A DNA stretch of 64,000 nt from Syngnathus acus (GCF_901709675.1 NC_051094.1:17460501-17524500), one strand, 5' to 3'. Shown: positions 1 through 11,101, numbered from the stretch's first letter. Notes: a model not told the origin generated them from the letters alone. Translations and numbers: made by a program.

Positions 1-32
1 AGGAGCTTCTCAGCCAGGATGCTTTACCCAGG
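1..32 (+). CDS. nelfb: nelfb exon, 3' end only (cut by window edge)
   Basis: Codons from position 3 read ELLSQDALPR and end in AGG at 30-32, followed by the donor GTGAGA at 33. The peptide matches the NELF-B stretch just before the SPDL motif of the next exon. Phase 0 at the junction. Confidence 0.85.
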
Positions 33-3000
33 GTGAGAAAGCCATTACACATATTTTTGTAAGTGCTTAATTGGTAGCACTTTTTGTTCAAGTTTCTGCA
101 GCATGGTTATGAAACACTCTTATTTTTGGGCCAACCATCATAAAATCCAGCACTGTTTTGGATGAGGAAAACCATTGCTTGTTCAATAAGTCACATTGCT
201 GTGACTCTCCTTAATTGTTGCCACACCTGCCGTTGTGTATATTTATGCAAGTCTTTTCATACTTTTGTTATGAGAAAACCTTTGTCGCTTCAATCCTGTA
301 AAGACACGTCTGCGTTAGTAGGGTTTAGTACTACATTATTAGATCAATGACTATGAGATTAGGCCTTAAACGGCAATGAATCCATGAACCTAAAAACAAG
401 GCCTTAATTACCATTAAAATGTCTTAAACCAATCTTTCAAAAGTCTAAAAATTGTCAACATGGAATTAGCAGGATTTTCTGGCTGTAAAAGGTCTCGAAT
501 CTCAAAATAAATTAACCTTCTTAAAAAAGAAACCACTTATGTAACAAAATCACACAATCGTGACACCGAAACCAACAAAACGCGATGATTTTACTTGGGA
601 CTGATAAGAGCAGATGGTTGTTGTTTATATACTGTAGCAACTTTGGACAACATGGGACAACAGGAACTTTGTGAAGTTGGTCTAAAATTTCATTTAAAAT
701 GGAACTAAAAAGTCCTTGTCTTTAATTTAACTTTCCTCAAACTGCAGAAAGGCTGGGATAGTTTCATCATTCTTAAGTTAATGTTAGTTTATGTATGTTG
801 ACATCAAGTTCAACATTTCTAGAAATAGACTCTTTACCTGAACTGTAGGCCTTTGATGTACAGTATACAGTGATCCCTCGCTATTTCACGGTTCATCTTT
901 TGCGGCCTCAGTGCATCGCGGGTTTTTAAGAATATTAAATATTGCGAATATTTAGGTGTATCGCAGCTTTTTGCTGCGTCACTTGGAGCACGGGGCTTTG
1001 TCTGCCCATATGACTTTACAGCACACTATTAGCCGGTCGAGGAGACGAGACCAATGGGAACATGTTGATCTGTATTCTTGCCGCTGATTGGCTTAGAACT
1101 GTAAGAGCGGTTCTAACCACTCTTTATCTCAGTCTCCCGCAGTCGTGCTACGTATCCGCTCTTCTTAGCAGAATCAGCAGCATCTCTGATTGGCACTTCC
1201 TTTTGTCACGAACAAGGCATGACAACCAAATGCAACACGGGCTCACACAAAATTTAAAAGGGACAGGGAGGGCTGGAATGATTGCAGAGCAGGACAACGA
1301 GGCAAGCTGACGAGCCGGTCAGCGAGTTCGCGTCGTGCGTCATCGAAGCAGACGGGCATAGCAAGCTCGTGGTCAGGGACAGACAGAAGGTCGAGCCAAA
1401 CGGAGTCCAGAGCAGATCATAAAAACGGCTTTCGCTAAACAGCGAATCAGGAAACGGCGCGCTACACAGCGGATCAGGCAAACGGGAATCAGGTGGCATA
1501 GCAGAACCTGGTGGCAGGCGTACGTGTATCAGACGAACCACTGCAGATTGACGGGCTTGCGGGGTTTAAATACACGCCCTAATCAGCCGGTATCAAAGGC
1601 ACAGTTGGCAGCGATCAGCACTGATTAGCGCGCGCAGCTTCGCATTGGATATGTGTGCCCCCGCGGCCCACCGCAAAGGCACGTCAGCCGGCTAGCATGG
1701 CGAGAGCAGAGCAGATCTGTGACACGATTACGGTAGCTTTTTTGTGACTTTGAGTTTTAGTGAAGCTCTAAAGAATGTTTCTAAAAGTTAGTTTAACTTT
1801 AAAATGTTTAAAAAGTAGTTAGAATACAATAAAGGTTTTAAAAATACAATAAAGTGTTTAAAAATACCATTATAAAAGTCTTGTGTGGATATTGTAAAAA
1901 TATTGACGCCACAACGCGGATGTTCACCTACGTATTCAATATTCACCTATTTGTCTTGGAACCAATTATCAGCAATAAACGAGGGATCACTGTATGTCTA
2001 TTTTGTAATGCCATTTCCAAAAACAACTTTTTCTTAAAATTTTTTTAAACAGTCTTAACTCATGCTGCTGTATTTGTCATCAGGATAGTCCCGATCTGAT
2101 GTTGCTTTTGAGGATGCTGTCTCTTGGTCAAGGAGCGTGGGATATGATTGACAGTCAAGTGTTCAAAGAACCTCGTTTGGTACATGCAATTGTCACCTTA
2201 CTTGCAACACTTGATTTGTTTGGTTCTGTTAGACATATTGTGAATGTTTTTTTTCTTCCTGTGCACACACACACACATAGGATTTGGAGCTAATGACCCG
2301 CTTTCTGCCTGCCATGATGTCAGTGGTTGTGGATGACCACACTTACAGTGTGGAGCAGAAACTTCCGAGTGAAGAAAAGACATCACTTTCCTATCCTACC
2401 ACTTTGCCAGATGCCTTTACCAGGTAAAAAAAAAATTGACAAAAATAATCACCCATCTTCTACAAAATTCAATACTTTACTAATTTAATTCTGAAAGATA
2501 TACGTACGTTGCCTTGCAGAAGTATTCATATACATTTTGACTCTTGTACATTTTGTCACATTTCCAACCACAATGTAACTGAATTTTTTCTTTTATTGTA
2601 CCGTTTTTTTCCATGTATAATGCGCAAAATGTAACTAATTTATTGTCCTAAAATCTGGGGTGCGCATTATACATGGGTACAATTTTTTTTTTTTCCTTTT
2701 TGTTTTTTTTTTGTGAAGAAAATCATGGTACAACAATTTTTGAAGAAAATCTTGTCACGGATGGTTCTTTACAACGTCACTTTCCTCTCTTTTCATTTTA
2801 ACCCAACTGATCGCGGTGGTGCCTTTCTGGGCAGTCGGAGAAATCAACGCCAACAAAAAAATTACATCCAGCCTAGTTAAGAAATCACCAGAAAGATCAC
2901 CATGACAATTGTGAATAATAAATAAAAAATTATTATATATATTATATATATTATTATTATAATAATAAATAATTGTGATAAATAACTGGAACATCACTCA

Positions 3001-6000
3001 AATATTGGGGATCCCGTTGAGAGTCTCACATATTTCTTCGCTATCGAGTTTGCTACTGCATGCGCAGTGATACTGACCGGCAGAATAACATCCGGTTGTT
3101 CCCAAAGATGATCTTTTTTCTGAAATTATTTTATGTTTACGGACTTAAGTAACCCGGCCGGGTCATACCAAAGACTATAAAAATGGGACCCATTGCCTCC
3201 CTGCTTGGCACTCAGCATTAAGGGTTGGAATTGGGGGGTTAGATCACCAAATGATTCCCGAGCGCGGTGCCGCTGCTGCTCACTGCTCCCCTCTCCCCCA
3301 GGGGATGGATCAAAATCACACGGGGATGGGTCAAATGCAGAGGACAAATTTCACCACACCCAGACGCGTGTGTGACGATCATTGGGACTTTAAAAAAAAA
3401 AAAAAAAATTTCTTTTTAAAAAAACAAAAGAAAAAAGTCAAAATTTGGGTGCGTATTATACATGGGTACAGGCTTTTTTCCAGCATCGACATGCCATTTT
3501 TAGGGTGCGTATTATACATGGGGGCGCATTATACATGGAAAAAAACGGTATTTTGTAATGTTGAAGTGTAAAACCCGTATCTCGCTGAACCTCGAGTGTT
3601 TGCGCACATAGTGAATGCTTTTTTGTGTCAGGCACCCTAAAAGGTTGCAAATAATTGCAAAAGGTTACAATTTTTCAGTTCAAAATTTCTCTCCGAAAAG
3701 AAAACCTGCTGACGACCATTAAAACTGTTGACGAATGTCTTTGAGACCATTTGCGACCTTAAACGAATCATGATGAAATAGGAGCATTACTAACACTAAA
3801 TAACCTAATATAATATACAGTGGAGCCTCGGTTTTCGACCACAATCCGTTCCAGAAGGCTGTTCGAGAAGTGAATCGTTCGAATTCCGAATCATGTTTTC
3901 CCATTACAAATAATGGAAAAAAATAAAATAAATAATAAAATAAAGTCCCAATGATCGTCACACATACATCTGGGTGTGGTGAAATTTGTCCTCTGCATTT
4001 AACCCATCCCCGTGTGATTTTGATCCATCCCCAGGGGGAGAGGGGAGCAGTGAGCAGCAGCGGTGCCGTGCTCGGGAATCATTTGGTGATCGAACCCCCC
4101 AATCTGTTCCAAGCAAAAAAAAAAAAAAGCCTGTTTTAAGCATTTTTTCATTTGCGCATTTTTGTCCGATCGCGCAACTGCAGCGCACCGCCGAACGCGC
4201 AACGTAGCGCGCCGCCGACCGCGCAACTGCACCGTGCTGGTCGCATTATTGTGACAGAGCGGTCGCTAAAATTTTGAAAATATTTTTAAAGTCCTAATGG
4301 ACTTACCAAAATTTAAGTGGACCTCAGTGCGCAGGGAGCTTAATTTGGTCCGATCGCGCAACCGCAGCGCGCCGGGCGCTCACTGTCGCATTGCTTTAGG
4401 AGCGTCTTTGTGTTTTAGGATGGCTTTACTGCTCCCACTTTCTTCCTTTGGAGGCATGATTAGAGTTGATGCAATCCTCAGAGTAACGAGAATGTAATAA
4501 CGAATGGAGTCAGTTGGCATGCGGGTCCTCTCGGCTCATCTCGCGAGGTTCGACTACCGAATTTCGTCCGAAATCCGAAGCAAAAAAATCTCGGATTTTT
4601 TGTTCGAATACCGATTTGTTCGAGACCCGGGACGTTCAAAAACCGAGGCTCCACTGTATATATACATAATACTCAGTGAGTAGGTACTATTTGTGAGTCT
4701 TCAGTCAGATAGAAAATTAAAGGGGAACATTGGTCAGCAGTGTTTCACCGATGGCCCACTGAACTGAGTGGACGTGGACAGTGGGGCAATGACCCCAAAA
4801 TTATTTGACCATGAAAGCATGTGTATTGCCTAGAAGGAACCAGAGGGCTTCCACTGAAGACAAATTCGACAAAGTGCAGAAAATGATCCAGCCGAGATTT
4901 CTTTTCTTTAGGTATTATATTTTGTTCAGGTGTTTGGTTTTTCAGCTTTTGTTTCCCTGTTTTGGGTTTCTGCCAGGCATTTTCATTTTAGTGGATCTCT
5001 TAAAGTCTGCTCTTGTACCCAGCCCTCAACAAATGATTTGGTTTTGAACAAACTGGTTATGTCAGAAGGTAAAAAAAAAAAGCGTAAAACAATACCAAGA
5101 GCTATTTAACTTCCCTCAATTTATGTCTAACGTGCCTTGCACACTTGATTTAAACATTTGTTTTTAAAATTCAGCCTTTGTCACATTTTTGGTTGGATCT
5201 GTCTCAGATACCTGCAGGAGAACAGAGTGGCCTGTGAAATGGGTCTCTATTACATTCTTCACATTGCCAAGCTGAGAAACAAGAATGCCTTACAAAGGTT
5301 GCTACCTGCCCTAGGTGAGAATCCACCATGTTTTTTCAAAGTAGAGAACCGGAGCACACACCATTGCTCATTGATTCCCTGAAGATACAAATATCAGTTA
5401 AAAACTACAACGCTTACAGTGTGCAAATCTCTGTCATGTGTCAATTTAATCTACAGTGCCATGTTAGGAACGGATGTGAAGTTATTGACTGGGTTGTCCC
5501 TTAAACCCATCGTTTGCTATTGAGTGTTATATCAGATTCCTTACCTCCCCTACTTTTAACAATTTCAGCTCATTTGTGTCTAGTGTGTGAGAGAGGGAGA
5601 CATGTAAAACATGCAGGACAGTGCCCCCCCCCCTCCGTTCTAAACACACATCACATTCAAACTGTTGGTAAATGTGAATCAACATACACCTGCCACCATT
5701 TAAAGTGCCTCTGATTGACAGTAATGGTGGGAAAGGTTTTAAAATCATATTTTGTATTTCACAAAAATCTGGCATTTGAACATGGTACTGTAGACTTTTT
5801 CTATCAATTGCACGAAATGCCTTGAATATAAAGAAAAATATTGTCATAAGCAGGGATTGGAGAGTACCGATACCCATACCAGCCTTATTTCAAGGTGTCG
5901 TATCTTGGGGCCATTTTATAATTAGGAATTAGAAACTAGAAATTAGAAGAATAGACAATTGCCATAAATTTAATGTTGTTTTAATTAGGGAAATTGGTAT

Positions 6001-9000
6001 TCAGTGTTGTGATACATACGTTTTCATTTAAATTATCTGTCACTGTTTTTGGGGGGAAATGTATGTCAAATGTACTAGTGGTATCGGTACTTAGTGTCAG
6101 TGACTACTCGAGAATTGAGTACTCGTACTGGGTTTGGTCAAAAAAAAAAAAAAAGTGGTATCGAACAAACCTTTTCATAACATTTCTGTCTTCTTTCCCT
6201 TCAGTGGAGACTTACAATGACATGGCTTTTGGTGACATTTTCCTTCACTTGCTTACTGGACACCTCACATTGCTCTCGGATGAGTTTGGAGGAGATGAAT
6301 TTTGTTCGGTTGTTTTTGATGGCTTCCTATTGACGACTTTTTCCAGGTTTGGTTTTCTTACCTGATAATGGAATGTTGTCCTGTCTTGAATTTCCCATTG
6401 AACAATTGCAAAAATAAACTTGTTACCTGTTCTGGTACATTTCTTGACATTTGAATTAAAGTCGCTTTTTTCTTGCATTTAACAGTAAAGAGAATGTTCA
6501 CAGACATAGTCTACGTATGCTGCTGCACCTGCACCACAAGGTGTTGCCTTCATATATGGAAACGCTGATGAAAACACTGGAACCGCCTAAACAGGTTAGT
6601 TTACGTTTTCAATCAATTTCTGAGTTATGTGGGGGCCACTTTGAGTTTGGTCCATGAGATTGAAGTACTAATATCCATCTGTGGGGCCATTAATACAGAA
6701 TCATTCATTCTTTTAATAGCTTTGTCCAATTTAGATGTATAGTAATCGCCAAAAGTATTGGAACAGCAAGATCAATGCCTTTGTTTCTCTTGTACACTGA
6801 ATACATTTCAGTTTCAGGCGAATATGAGAAAAAAATTCTGAATTTGTGTTAAACAACTTTTATTTTTCAAGTGAGCTAAATGATTGGAACACATAACTGA
6901 TGGGTATTTCTGATTGTTCAGGTGCTGTTTTTGGCTTTGGGTTTCACCTGTGAAAACTGCATTTGCTGTTAATCAAAAATGAATGCCAGAGAGCCTTTGT
7001 GAGCAAAGAAACCTATTTTGAAACTGAGAAAAGAGCAACAATCGATCAGAGATATTAAACTCACATGGTGCAGTCAATAAATACAGTTTGGTATGTCCTG
7101 AAAAAGAAAATTTACAGGTGCACTTAGCGACATATATCGAACAGGTTGGCAAAGTTAATCAACAGCAATCGATGACAGAAACATTGGCCAATGCTTACAA
7201 ATAAATGCATAGGTACTCTATGCACAAGTAGACTATATGCACAAAATTGAGGCTTATTTATATTGCCCGGGCGCGCGAAGACAACTGCCGCGTTGCATCA
7301 CGTGACCAACGTATTGCGTCGCGCAGAACCTCTGCGACCAGTCTGCAACACACGATGCGCACACATTAAAAATCGTTTCTCCAGTAATGTCCGTAATGGG
7401 GCTTCCCCCGGCTCCATTCCACAAGCCCCTCAAATCGTAATTTATTCGCCACCACGGAGGATTGAATCCGCACAGCGCAGCTTGTTGCTGGTACCGCCGC
7501 TGCCGCCGCTGGCAAGCAATCTAGGTTGAAGTCGGCAGTGTGGTATGTGCGTGTGGCCTATAAAATCAAAAATTCCAAAGAGTAATCCAAAAGGACGCAT
7601 CCGCTTTCCCGACTTTAAAGGTAGAAATCCATAACAGCGCTCTCGGCTCGAGTGGTTGAAACTTGGTAATGCACTTCAGGCTTAAATGGGTTAATTAATC
7701 ACAAATCCTGTGATTAATTCGATATTTCTTAATCACCTGACAGCAGTAGTATACAGGTAAATATATTATAAACATACATTAAGAGTGTAACAATAAACTA
7801 AATCGCGGGTTTGTGCATACGGTTTTTGGTTTGGCTGAAGTTTTCGCTTTACATTTTGTTCAGTAAACTGATTCTTGGAAAATTATTAATAAACATTATT
7901 TGTTGTTATTGTAACATTATTTATATATAATGGATTGATGGTCAAATTTTTTTTTCCACTGCTCAAGCGTTTCTCTGGAGCAGGGGTCATCAACACGGTG
8001 CCCACGGACACCAGGTCGCCCGTGAGGACCGCATGAGTCGCCCGCAGGACTGTTCTAAAAATAGCTCAAATAGCGGCACTTGTCAGTGAGCTGCATCTTT
8101 TTATTTTACAGTCAAACCTCGGTTTTCGAACGTCCCGGTTCTCGAACAAATCGGAATTCGAACAAAAAATTCGAGATTTTTTTGCTTCGGACGTTGGACG
8201 AAACCTCACGAGATGAGCCGGGAGGACCCGAGAAAACCCGACCGCGCGGCCCGGATGCCGACTGACTCCGTTGTTATTGTATTTTCGTTACTTTGAGGAT
8301 TGTATTAACCCCTAATCATGCCTCCAAAGAAAGCAAGTGGGAGCAGTAAAGCCATCCTAAAACACAAAGAAGCTCTTTAAGCAATGCGACAGTGAGCGCC
8401 CAGCGCGCTGCGGTTGCGCGATCGGACCAAATTAAGCTCCCTGCGCACTGAGGTCCACTTAAATTTTGGAAAGTCCATCAGGACTGTAAAAATATTTTCT
8501 AAATTTTAGCGACGGCTCTGTTACAATAATGCGACCAGCGCGGTGCAGTTGCGCGGTCGGCGACGCGCTACTGTTGCGCGTTCGGCGGTGCGCTGCAGTT
8601 GCGCGATCGGACAAAATTAAGCTCCCTGCGCACTTAGGTCCACTTAAATTTTGGAAAGTACATCAGGACTTTAAAACTATTTTCTAAATTTCAGCGACGG
8701 CTCTGTCACAATAATGCGACCAGCGCGGTGCAGTTGCGCGGTGAGCGACGCGCTACGGTTGTGCGTTCGGCGGTGCGCTGCAGTTGCGCGATCGGACAAA
8801 TATGCACAAATGAAACATTGCTTAAAAAAGGCGTGTTTTGTCTTGAAACGGATTAAAATTGTTTCCATTATTTGTAATGGGAAAAATAGATTCGGAATTT
8901 GACCGATTCGCTTCTCGAACCGCCTTCTGGAACGAATTGTGGTCAAAAACCAAGGTTTGACTGTATTTTTGCTATTCTTGTTAAAATCACACTTACATGT

Positions 9001-10551
9001 GAACTGGAAATGACGATTATAACACATAGTGAAAGCCAAATTGAGCAAATTGGCTATTTCAGAAGTGTGTGTCAAACTGGTAGCCCTTTGCCTTAATCAG
9101 TACCCAGGAAGTAGCTCTCAGTTTAAGAAAGGTTGGTGACCCCTGCTCTGGAGTATATGTTGCATTTTGATCTCATTTCTTGTAACTTGCAGAAAAGTTT
9201 TTATTTTTAGTTAAATTTTTAGTTTGACCTTAACTACAGTCCCGCGTCACATTGTGGCCAAAGGTAGAATCCGCGTCAGTTATTGTGGCTTTTGGTTTTG
9301 TAAGTACCGTAATTTCTGGACTATAAGCCATACATAAACCGCACCAGATAGAATTAGGGGAAAATCTTGTTTGTTCATATATAAGACACACCGGACTATA
9401 AGATGCAGGTGTTTTAAAGTTGATTTACGATTTATAAGAGAATATACACAAAGAAGATTGTCAGGAAAAAGATGGTTCTTTGGGGACGCATACCTTTTAT
9501 TAACATAACGTTTATTGACTGAGATGAAGGAGCCCTGCAAACATAAAAACATGCATACATCTCAGTGATGACCATAATAAACCTAATGTGCAGGAAACAC
9601 TAGCAACACACAACTAATAATAAATAGAATGGGACCATTTACAGGGGTAAAGTTGGCGATGCGATATGAGCCACACATAAAGCTCCGGAGAAGATATGAC
9701 TCGGAAAAAAATACTGAAAAGCGTGATGCAAGAAGATGTCATCAACAACACCTCAATGCCCTCTAGTGGCCAGAGGAAACCTCTACAGTAACGGCAGCAG
9801 CTCTATCTCCTTCGTTAAGAGCCAAATCGACTGCCTTTAACTTAAGAGTGGCATCTTTTGTCCCCCATAATGAGGGTTTGTGTATAAAAGCTTCCTTTCT
9901 CCAGTGATATCCGTTTTAATCTCATTTTGTCTCTTGTTCGTGTCAATTGTGCGGCACTATTTGCCTGGCAGCACCACTCTTTTCCCCAGTGACCGTGTGT
10001 CTGGTCACATATCCTTCCGCCAAGCCAAGCGGTGCCGCACAATAGCGGTCCACAACCTTTTTACTAACGAGTGTATTAGACATCACGAAAACTCCATAGA
10101 TATGTTGCACCAGACTACAAGCCGCAGGGTTCAAAGTTTGTGCAAAAAGTAGCTTATAGTCCGGAAAATACGGTAGTGCTTGACTTCTTTTTTTGTCTTC
10201 TCAGATAAATTATCAAAAGAAACATGATTATCAAACATCATGTTCAGGTGAACTTTGTTTCACCGAAATGTGCTTGTTCACTTGTGTGTTTGCCAAACGG
10301 TTTTTAATCTACCTCGGAATGGAAACAAAATATAAGACGCATTAAATTGGTTAACTAACATTTATTATTATAATATTGGTTGATAATTATAGAGCAGCGA
10401 TCCAGTGAAGGAGCTATACAGCCAACTCATAGAGAAGCTTGAGGCACAGAAGAAGAGTCCTCCTGTGCCAGGGGAAACTCCATCCCTGGATCTCAGCCTG
10501 CATCCCGTCAATGTTCCCACCACTGCCTCTACTCCGACTACACCTCTGTGA
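1..10551 (+). CDS. nelfb: Negative elongation factor B (NELF-B/COBRA1), C-terminal half, seven exons
   Basis: NELF-B is a subunit of the four-protein NELF complex that holds RNA polymerase II in promoter-proximal pause in the nucleus. The spliced product of 1-32, 2084-2179, 2281-2423, 5208-5314, 6205-6346, 6486-6594 and 10393-10551 gives about 261 residues that follow the vertebrate protein in order, with recognisable stretches such as LGQGAWDMIDSQVFKEP, LRNKNALQRLLPAL and FGDIFLHLLTGHL. The human protein is about 580 residues, so the first half lies left of the window. All introns are GT-AG and exon phases join without a break, so the gene looks functional. Its end is variable and rich in P, T and S, as in relatives. 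The introns hold several transposons. Identification rests on remembered family similarity, not a search. Confidence 0.93.
33..867. other. nelfb intron sequence, no recognised element
   Basis: AT-rich unique-looking intron. No coding, RNA or repeat feature could be supported here. Confidence 0.6.
868..1992. mobile_element. TA-flanked non-autonomous DNA transposon (CAGTGATCCCTCG termini)
   Basis: The left end CAGTGATCCCTCG and right end CGAGGGATCACTG are inverted repeats, each flanked by TA (866-867 and 1993-1994), the mark of a Tc1/mariner/pogo-type insertion. It lies in a nelfb intron. No transposase ORF is visible. A stretch near 980-1270 recurs in inverted orientation at about 33800-34165. 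From about 1278 to 1725 the copy differs from that one and may hold a further insertion that I could not classify. Confidence 0.75.
2084..2179 (+). CDS. nelfb: nelfb internal exon (32 codons)
   Basis: The acceptor CAG is at 2081-2083 and the donor GT at 2180. The exon encodes 32 residues beginning DSPDLMLLLRMLSLGQGAWD and is in phase 0 at both ends. This is one of the most conserved parts of the NELF-B C-terminal half. Confidence 0.93.
2281..2423 (+). CDS. nelfb: nelfb internal exon
   Basis: Encodes DLELMTRFLPAMMSVVVDDH and continues to PTTLPDAFTR, matching NELF-B. The donor GTAAAA is at 2424, leaving two bases of the last codon. The acceptor AG at 2279-2280 is preceded by a CA dinucleotide run instead of a clean pyrimidine tract. 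Confidence 0.93.
2509..2590. mobile_element. Tc1-like terminal fragment
   Basis: Contains TTGCCTTGCAGAAGTATTCA followed by a tract rich in ACATTTTGTCACATTTCC, the sequence style of fish Tc1-like terminal repeats. Only one end is left; no transposase remains. Confidence 0.45.
2601..3548. mobile_element. MITE with CCGTTTTTTTCCATGTATAA termini, carrying a SINE
   Basis: The ends are inverted repeats (CCGTTTTTTTCCATG at the left, CATGGAAAAAAACGG at the right) flanked by TA at 2599-2600 and 3549-3550. Subterminal blocks ATAATGCGC and GGTGCGTATTATACATGGG repeat inside. Related copies lie at 36336-37070 (inverted, no SINE) and 62371-63315 (same SINE at the same site). No ORF of its own. Confidence 0.82.
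3151..3400 (+). mobile_element. tRNA-derived SINE, 5'-truncated, inside the MITE
   Basis: Starts in the tRNA-unrelated part with CCGGCCGGGTCATACC and runs through the family core (ATTGCCTCCCTGCTTGGCAC and ACCACACCCAGA) to GACGATCATTGGGACTTTAA. The complete family member is at 12118-12425. The tRNA promoter boxes are missing here. Confidence 0.8.
3818..4656. mobile_element. MITE with CAGTGGAGCCTCGG termini, carrying a SINE
   Basis: Inverted ends CAGTGGAGCCTCGG and CCGAGGCTCCACTG, flanked by TA at 3816-3817 and 4657-4658. Inner repeats include GATCGCGCAAC blocks. A second family member without the SINE is at 8109-8963. Lies in a nelfb intron. Confidence 0.8.
3943..4106 (-). mobile_element. tRNA-derived SINE, 5'-truncated, minus strand
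   Basis: Reverse complement of the same SINE family: begins AAGTCCCAATGATCGTCACA and includes GGGTGTGGTGAAATTTGTCC. The tRNA-like head is absent. Nested within the MITE 3818-4656. Confidence 0.75.
4660..5207. other. nelfb intron, no recognised element
   Basis: Unique-looking AT-rich intron between a MITE and the exon at 5208. Nothing further could be supported. Confidence 0.6.
5208..5314 (+). CDS. nelfb: nelfb internal exon
   Basis: Acceptor CAG at 5205-5207 and donor GTGAGA at 5315. The first base completes the split arginine codon, then 35 codons read YLQENRVACEMGLYYILHIA onward to LLPAL. The last base opens the next codon. Matches NELF-B closely. Confidence 0.93.
5315..6204. other. nelfb intron, no recognised element
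   Basis: No repeat termini, RNA gene or coding similarity recognised; short C and A homopolymer runs only. Confidence 0.6.
6205..6346 (+). CDS. nelfb: nelfb internal exon
   Basis: Acceptor CAG at 6202-6204 after a CT-rich tract, donor GT at 6347. Reads VETYNDMAFGDIFLHLLTGH through FCSVVFDGFLL, as in NELF-B. Two bases carry over to the next exon. Confidence 0.93.
6486..6594 (+). CDS. nelfb: nelfb internal exon
   Basis: Acceptor ACAG at 6482-6485 and donor GTTAGT at 6595. After the shared serine codon, 36 codons read KENVHRHSLRMLLHLHHKVL and end EPPKQ in phase 0. Matches the KENVHRH segment of NELF-B. Confidence 0.92.
6736..7195 (+). mobile_element. Tc1-like transposon, 5' remnant
   Basis: Begins TATAGTAATCGCCAAAAGTATTGG-type terminal sequence and continues into the AT-rich leader and decayed start region of a Tc1-like transposase. 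Many stops; no usable ORF and no matching right end nearby. Confidence 0.55.
7196..7972. other. nelfb intron with a GC-rich stretch, no gene seen
   Basis: The part at about 7262-7510 is GC- and CpG-rich compared with its surroundings and is open in one frame for 88 codons, but I recognise no protein family and no splice context, so no gene is called. Confidence 0.5.
7981..9145. mobile_element. hAT-type non-autonomous transposon with perfect 8-bp duplication
   Basis: Left end CAGGGGTCATCAACA and right end TTGGTGACCCCTG are hAT-style termini. The 8-bp sequence CTCTGGAG directly precedes (7973-7980) and follows (9146-9153) the element. It holds a complete TA-flanked MITE at 8109-8963. No hAT transposase is present. 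Confidence 0.9.
8109..8963. mobile_element. MITE (CAGTCAAACCTCGG termini) nested in hAT element
   Basis: Ends CAGTCAAACCTCGG and CCAAGGTTTGACTG, flanked by TA at 8107-8108 and 8964-8965. Same family as 3818-4656 in the opposite orientation. A tandem block of roughly 190 bp with GCGCGATCGGAC is repeated inside (about 8395-8600 and 8580-8800). Confidence 0.8.
9307..10173. mobile_element. TA-flanked MITE with CCGTAATTTCTGGACTATAA termini
   Basis: Left end CCGTAATTTCTGGACTATAA and right end TTATAGTCCGGAAAATACGG are inverted; TA flanks at 9305-9306 and 10174-10175. It sits in the last nelfb intron, 219 bp before the final exon. It shares termini style with the elements at 12426-16611 and 20760-22077. 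Confidence 0.75.
10393..10551 (+). CDS. nelfb: nelfb last coding exon with stop codon
   Basis: Acceptor TATAG ends at 10392. The exon encodes 52 residues, starting SSDPVKELYSQLIEKLEAQK and ending STPTTPL, then TGA at 10549-10551. The VKELYSQL motif fits NELF-B; the P/T/S-rich tail is poorly conserved in the family. The preceding intron of 3.8 kb holds a Tc1-like fragment, a hAT element and two MITEs. Confidence 0.92.
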   Translation, partial: SSDPVKELYSQLIEKLEAQKKSPPVPGETPSLDLSLHPVNVPTTASTPTTPL

Positions 10552-10865
10552 CATAGAAGACGCATGGAAGCATTTCAATTGAGAGTGAATGTATATATAG
10601 CGACGTGTTGACTTGGAAATATACATTTAAGCTTTGGAGTTTTAAATGTTTATTTGCATGATCATTTCTATTAAGATTTCATTGTATGAATGTTTCAGAA
10701 GGTTTTTTCAGCTTTTGAATTTCTGCTTTGTCTCCAGCTATTTTGTATTCAAGGGGGAAACCAGAGCTCTTTGCATCCTACCCCTATCCTACCCCATCTC
10801 AAATGATATAAGCTGATTCTGATATTTTCATATTAGCTGTTTTGTATTTATGCGTTTCAGTAGAG

Positions 10866-11066
10866 CAGGGGTCTCAAACTCCAGTCCTCGGGGGCCGCAT
10901 TCCTACATGTTTTCCAAGTTTCCCTCGTTAAACACACCTGATTCAAATGATCAGTTCATCCTCACGTTCTGCAGGAGCCTGATAATTGAATCAGGTGTGT
11001 TTAACGAGGGAAACTTGGAAAACATGTCGGAATCCGGCCCCCGAGGACTGGAGTTTGAGACCCCTG
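10866..11066. mobile_element. Palindromic hAT MITE in nelfb 3' UTR, 8-bp duplication
   Basis: Starts CAGGGGTCTCAAACTCCAGT and ends ACTGGAGTTTGAGACCCCTG; the arms continue inward as near-perfect inverted repeats, so the whole 201 bp can fold into one hairpin. The 8-bp CAGTAGAG occurs at 10858-10865 and 11067-11074. Confidence 0.93.
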
Positions 11067-11101
11067 CAGTAGAGTTACCACTCACCAGTGTACAAAATGT
11101 G

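Noticed and set aside
7263-7529. Possible exon or CpG-island gene in the GC-rich stretch
   Set aside because: No family similarity, no splice signals in phase with nelfb, and NELF-B exons on both sides already join in frame.
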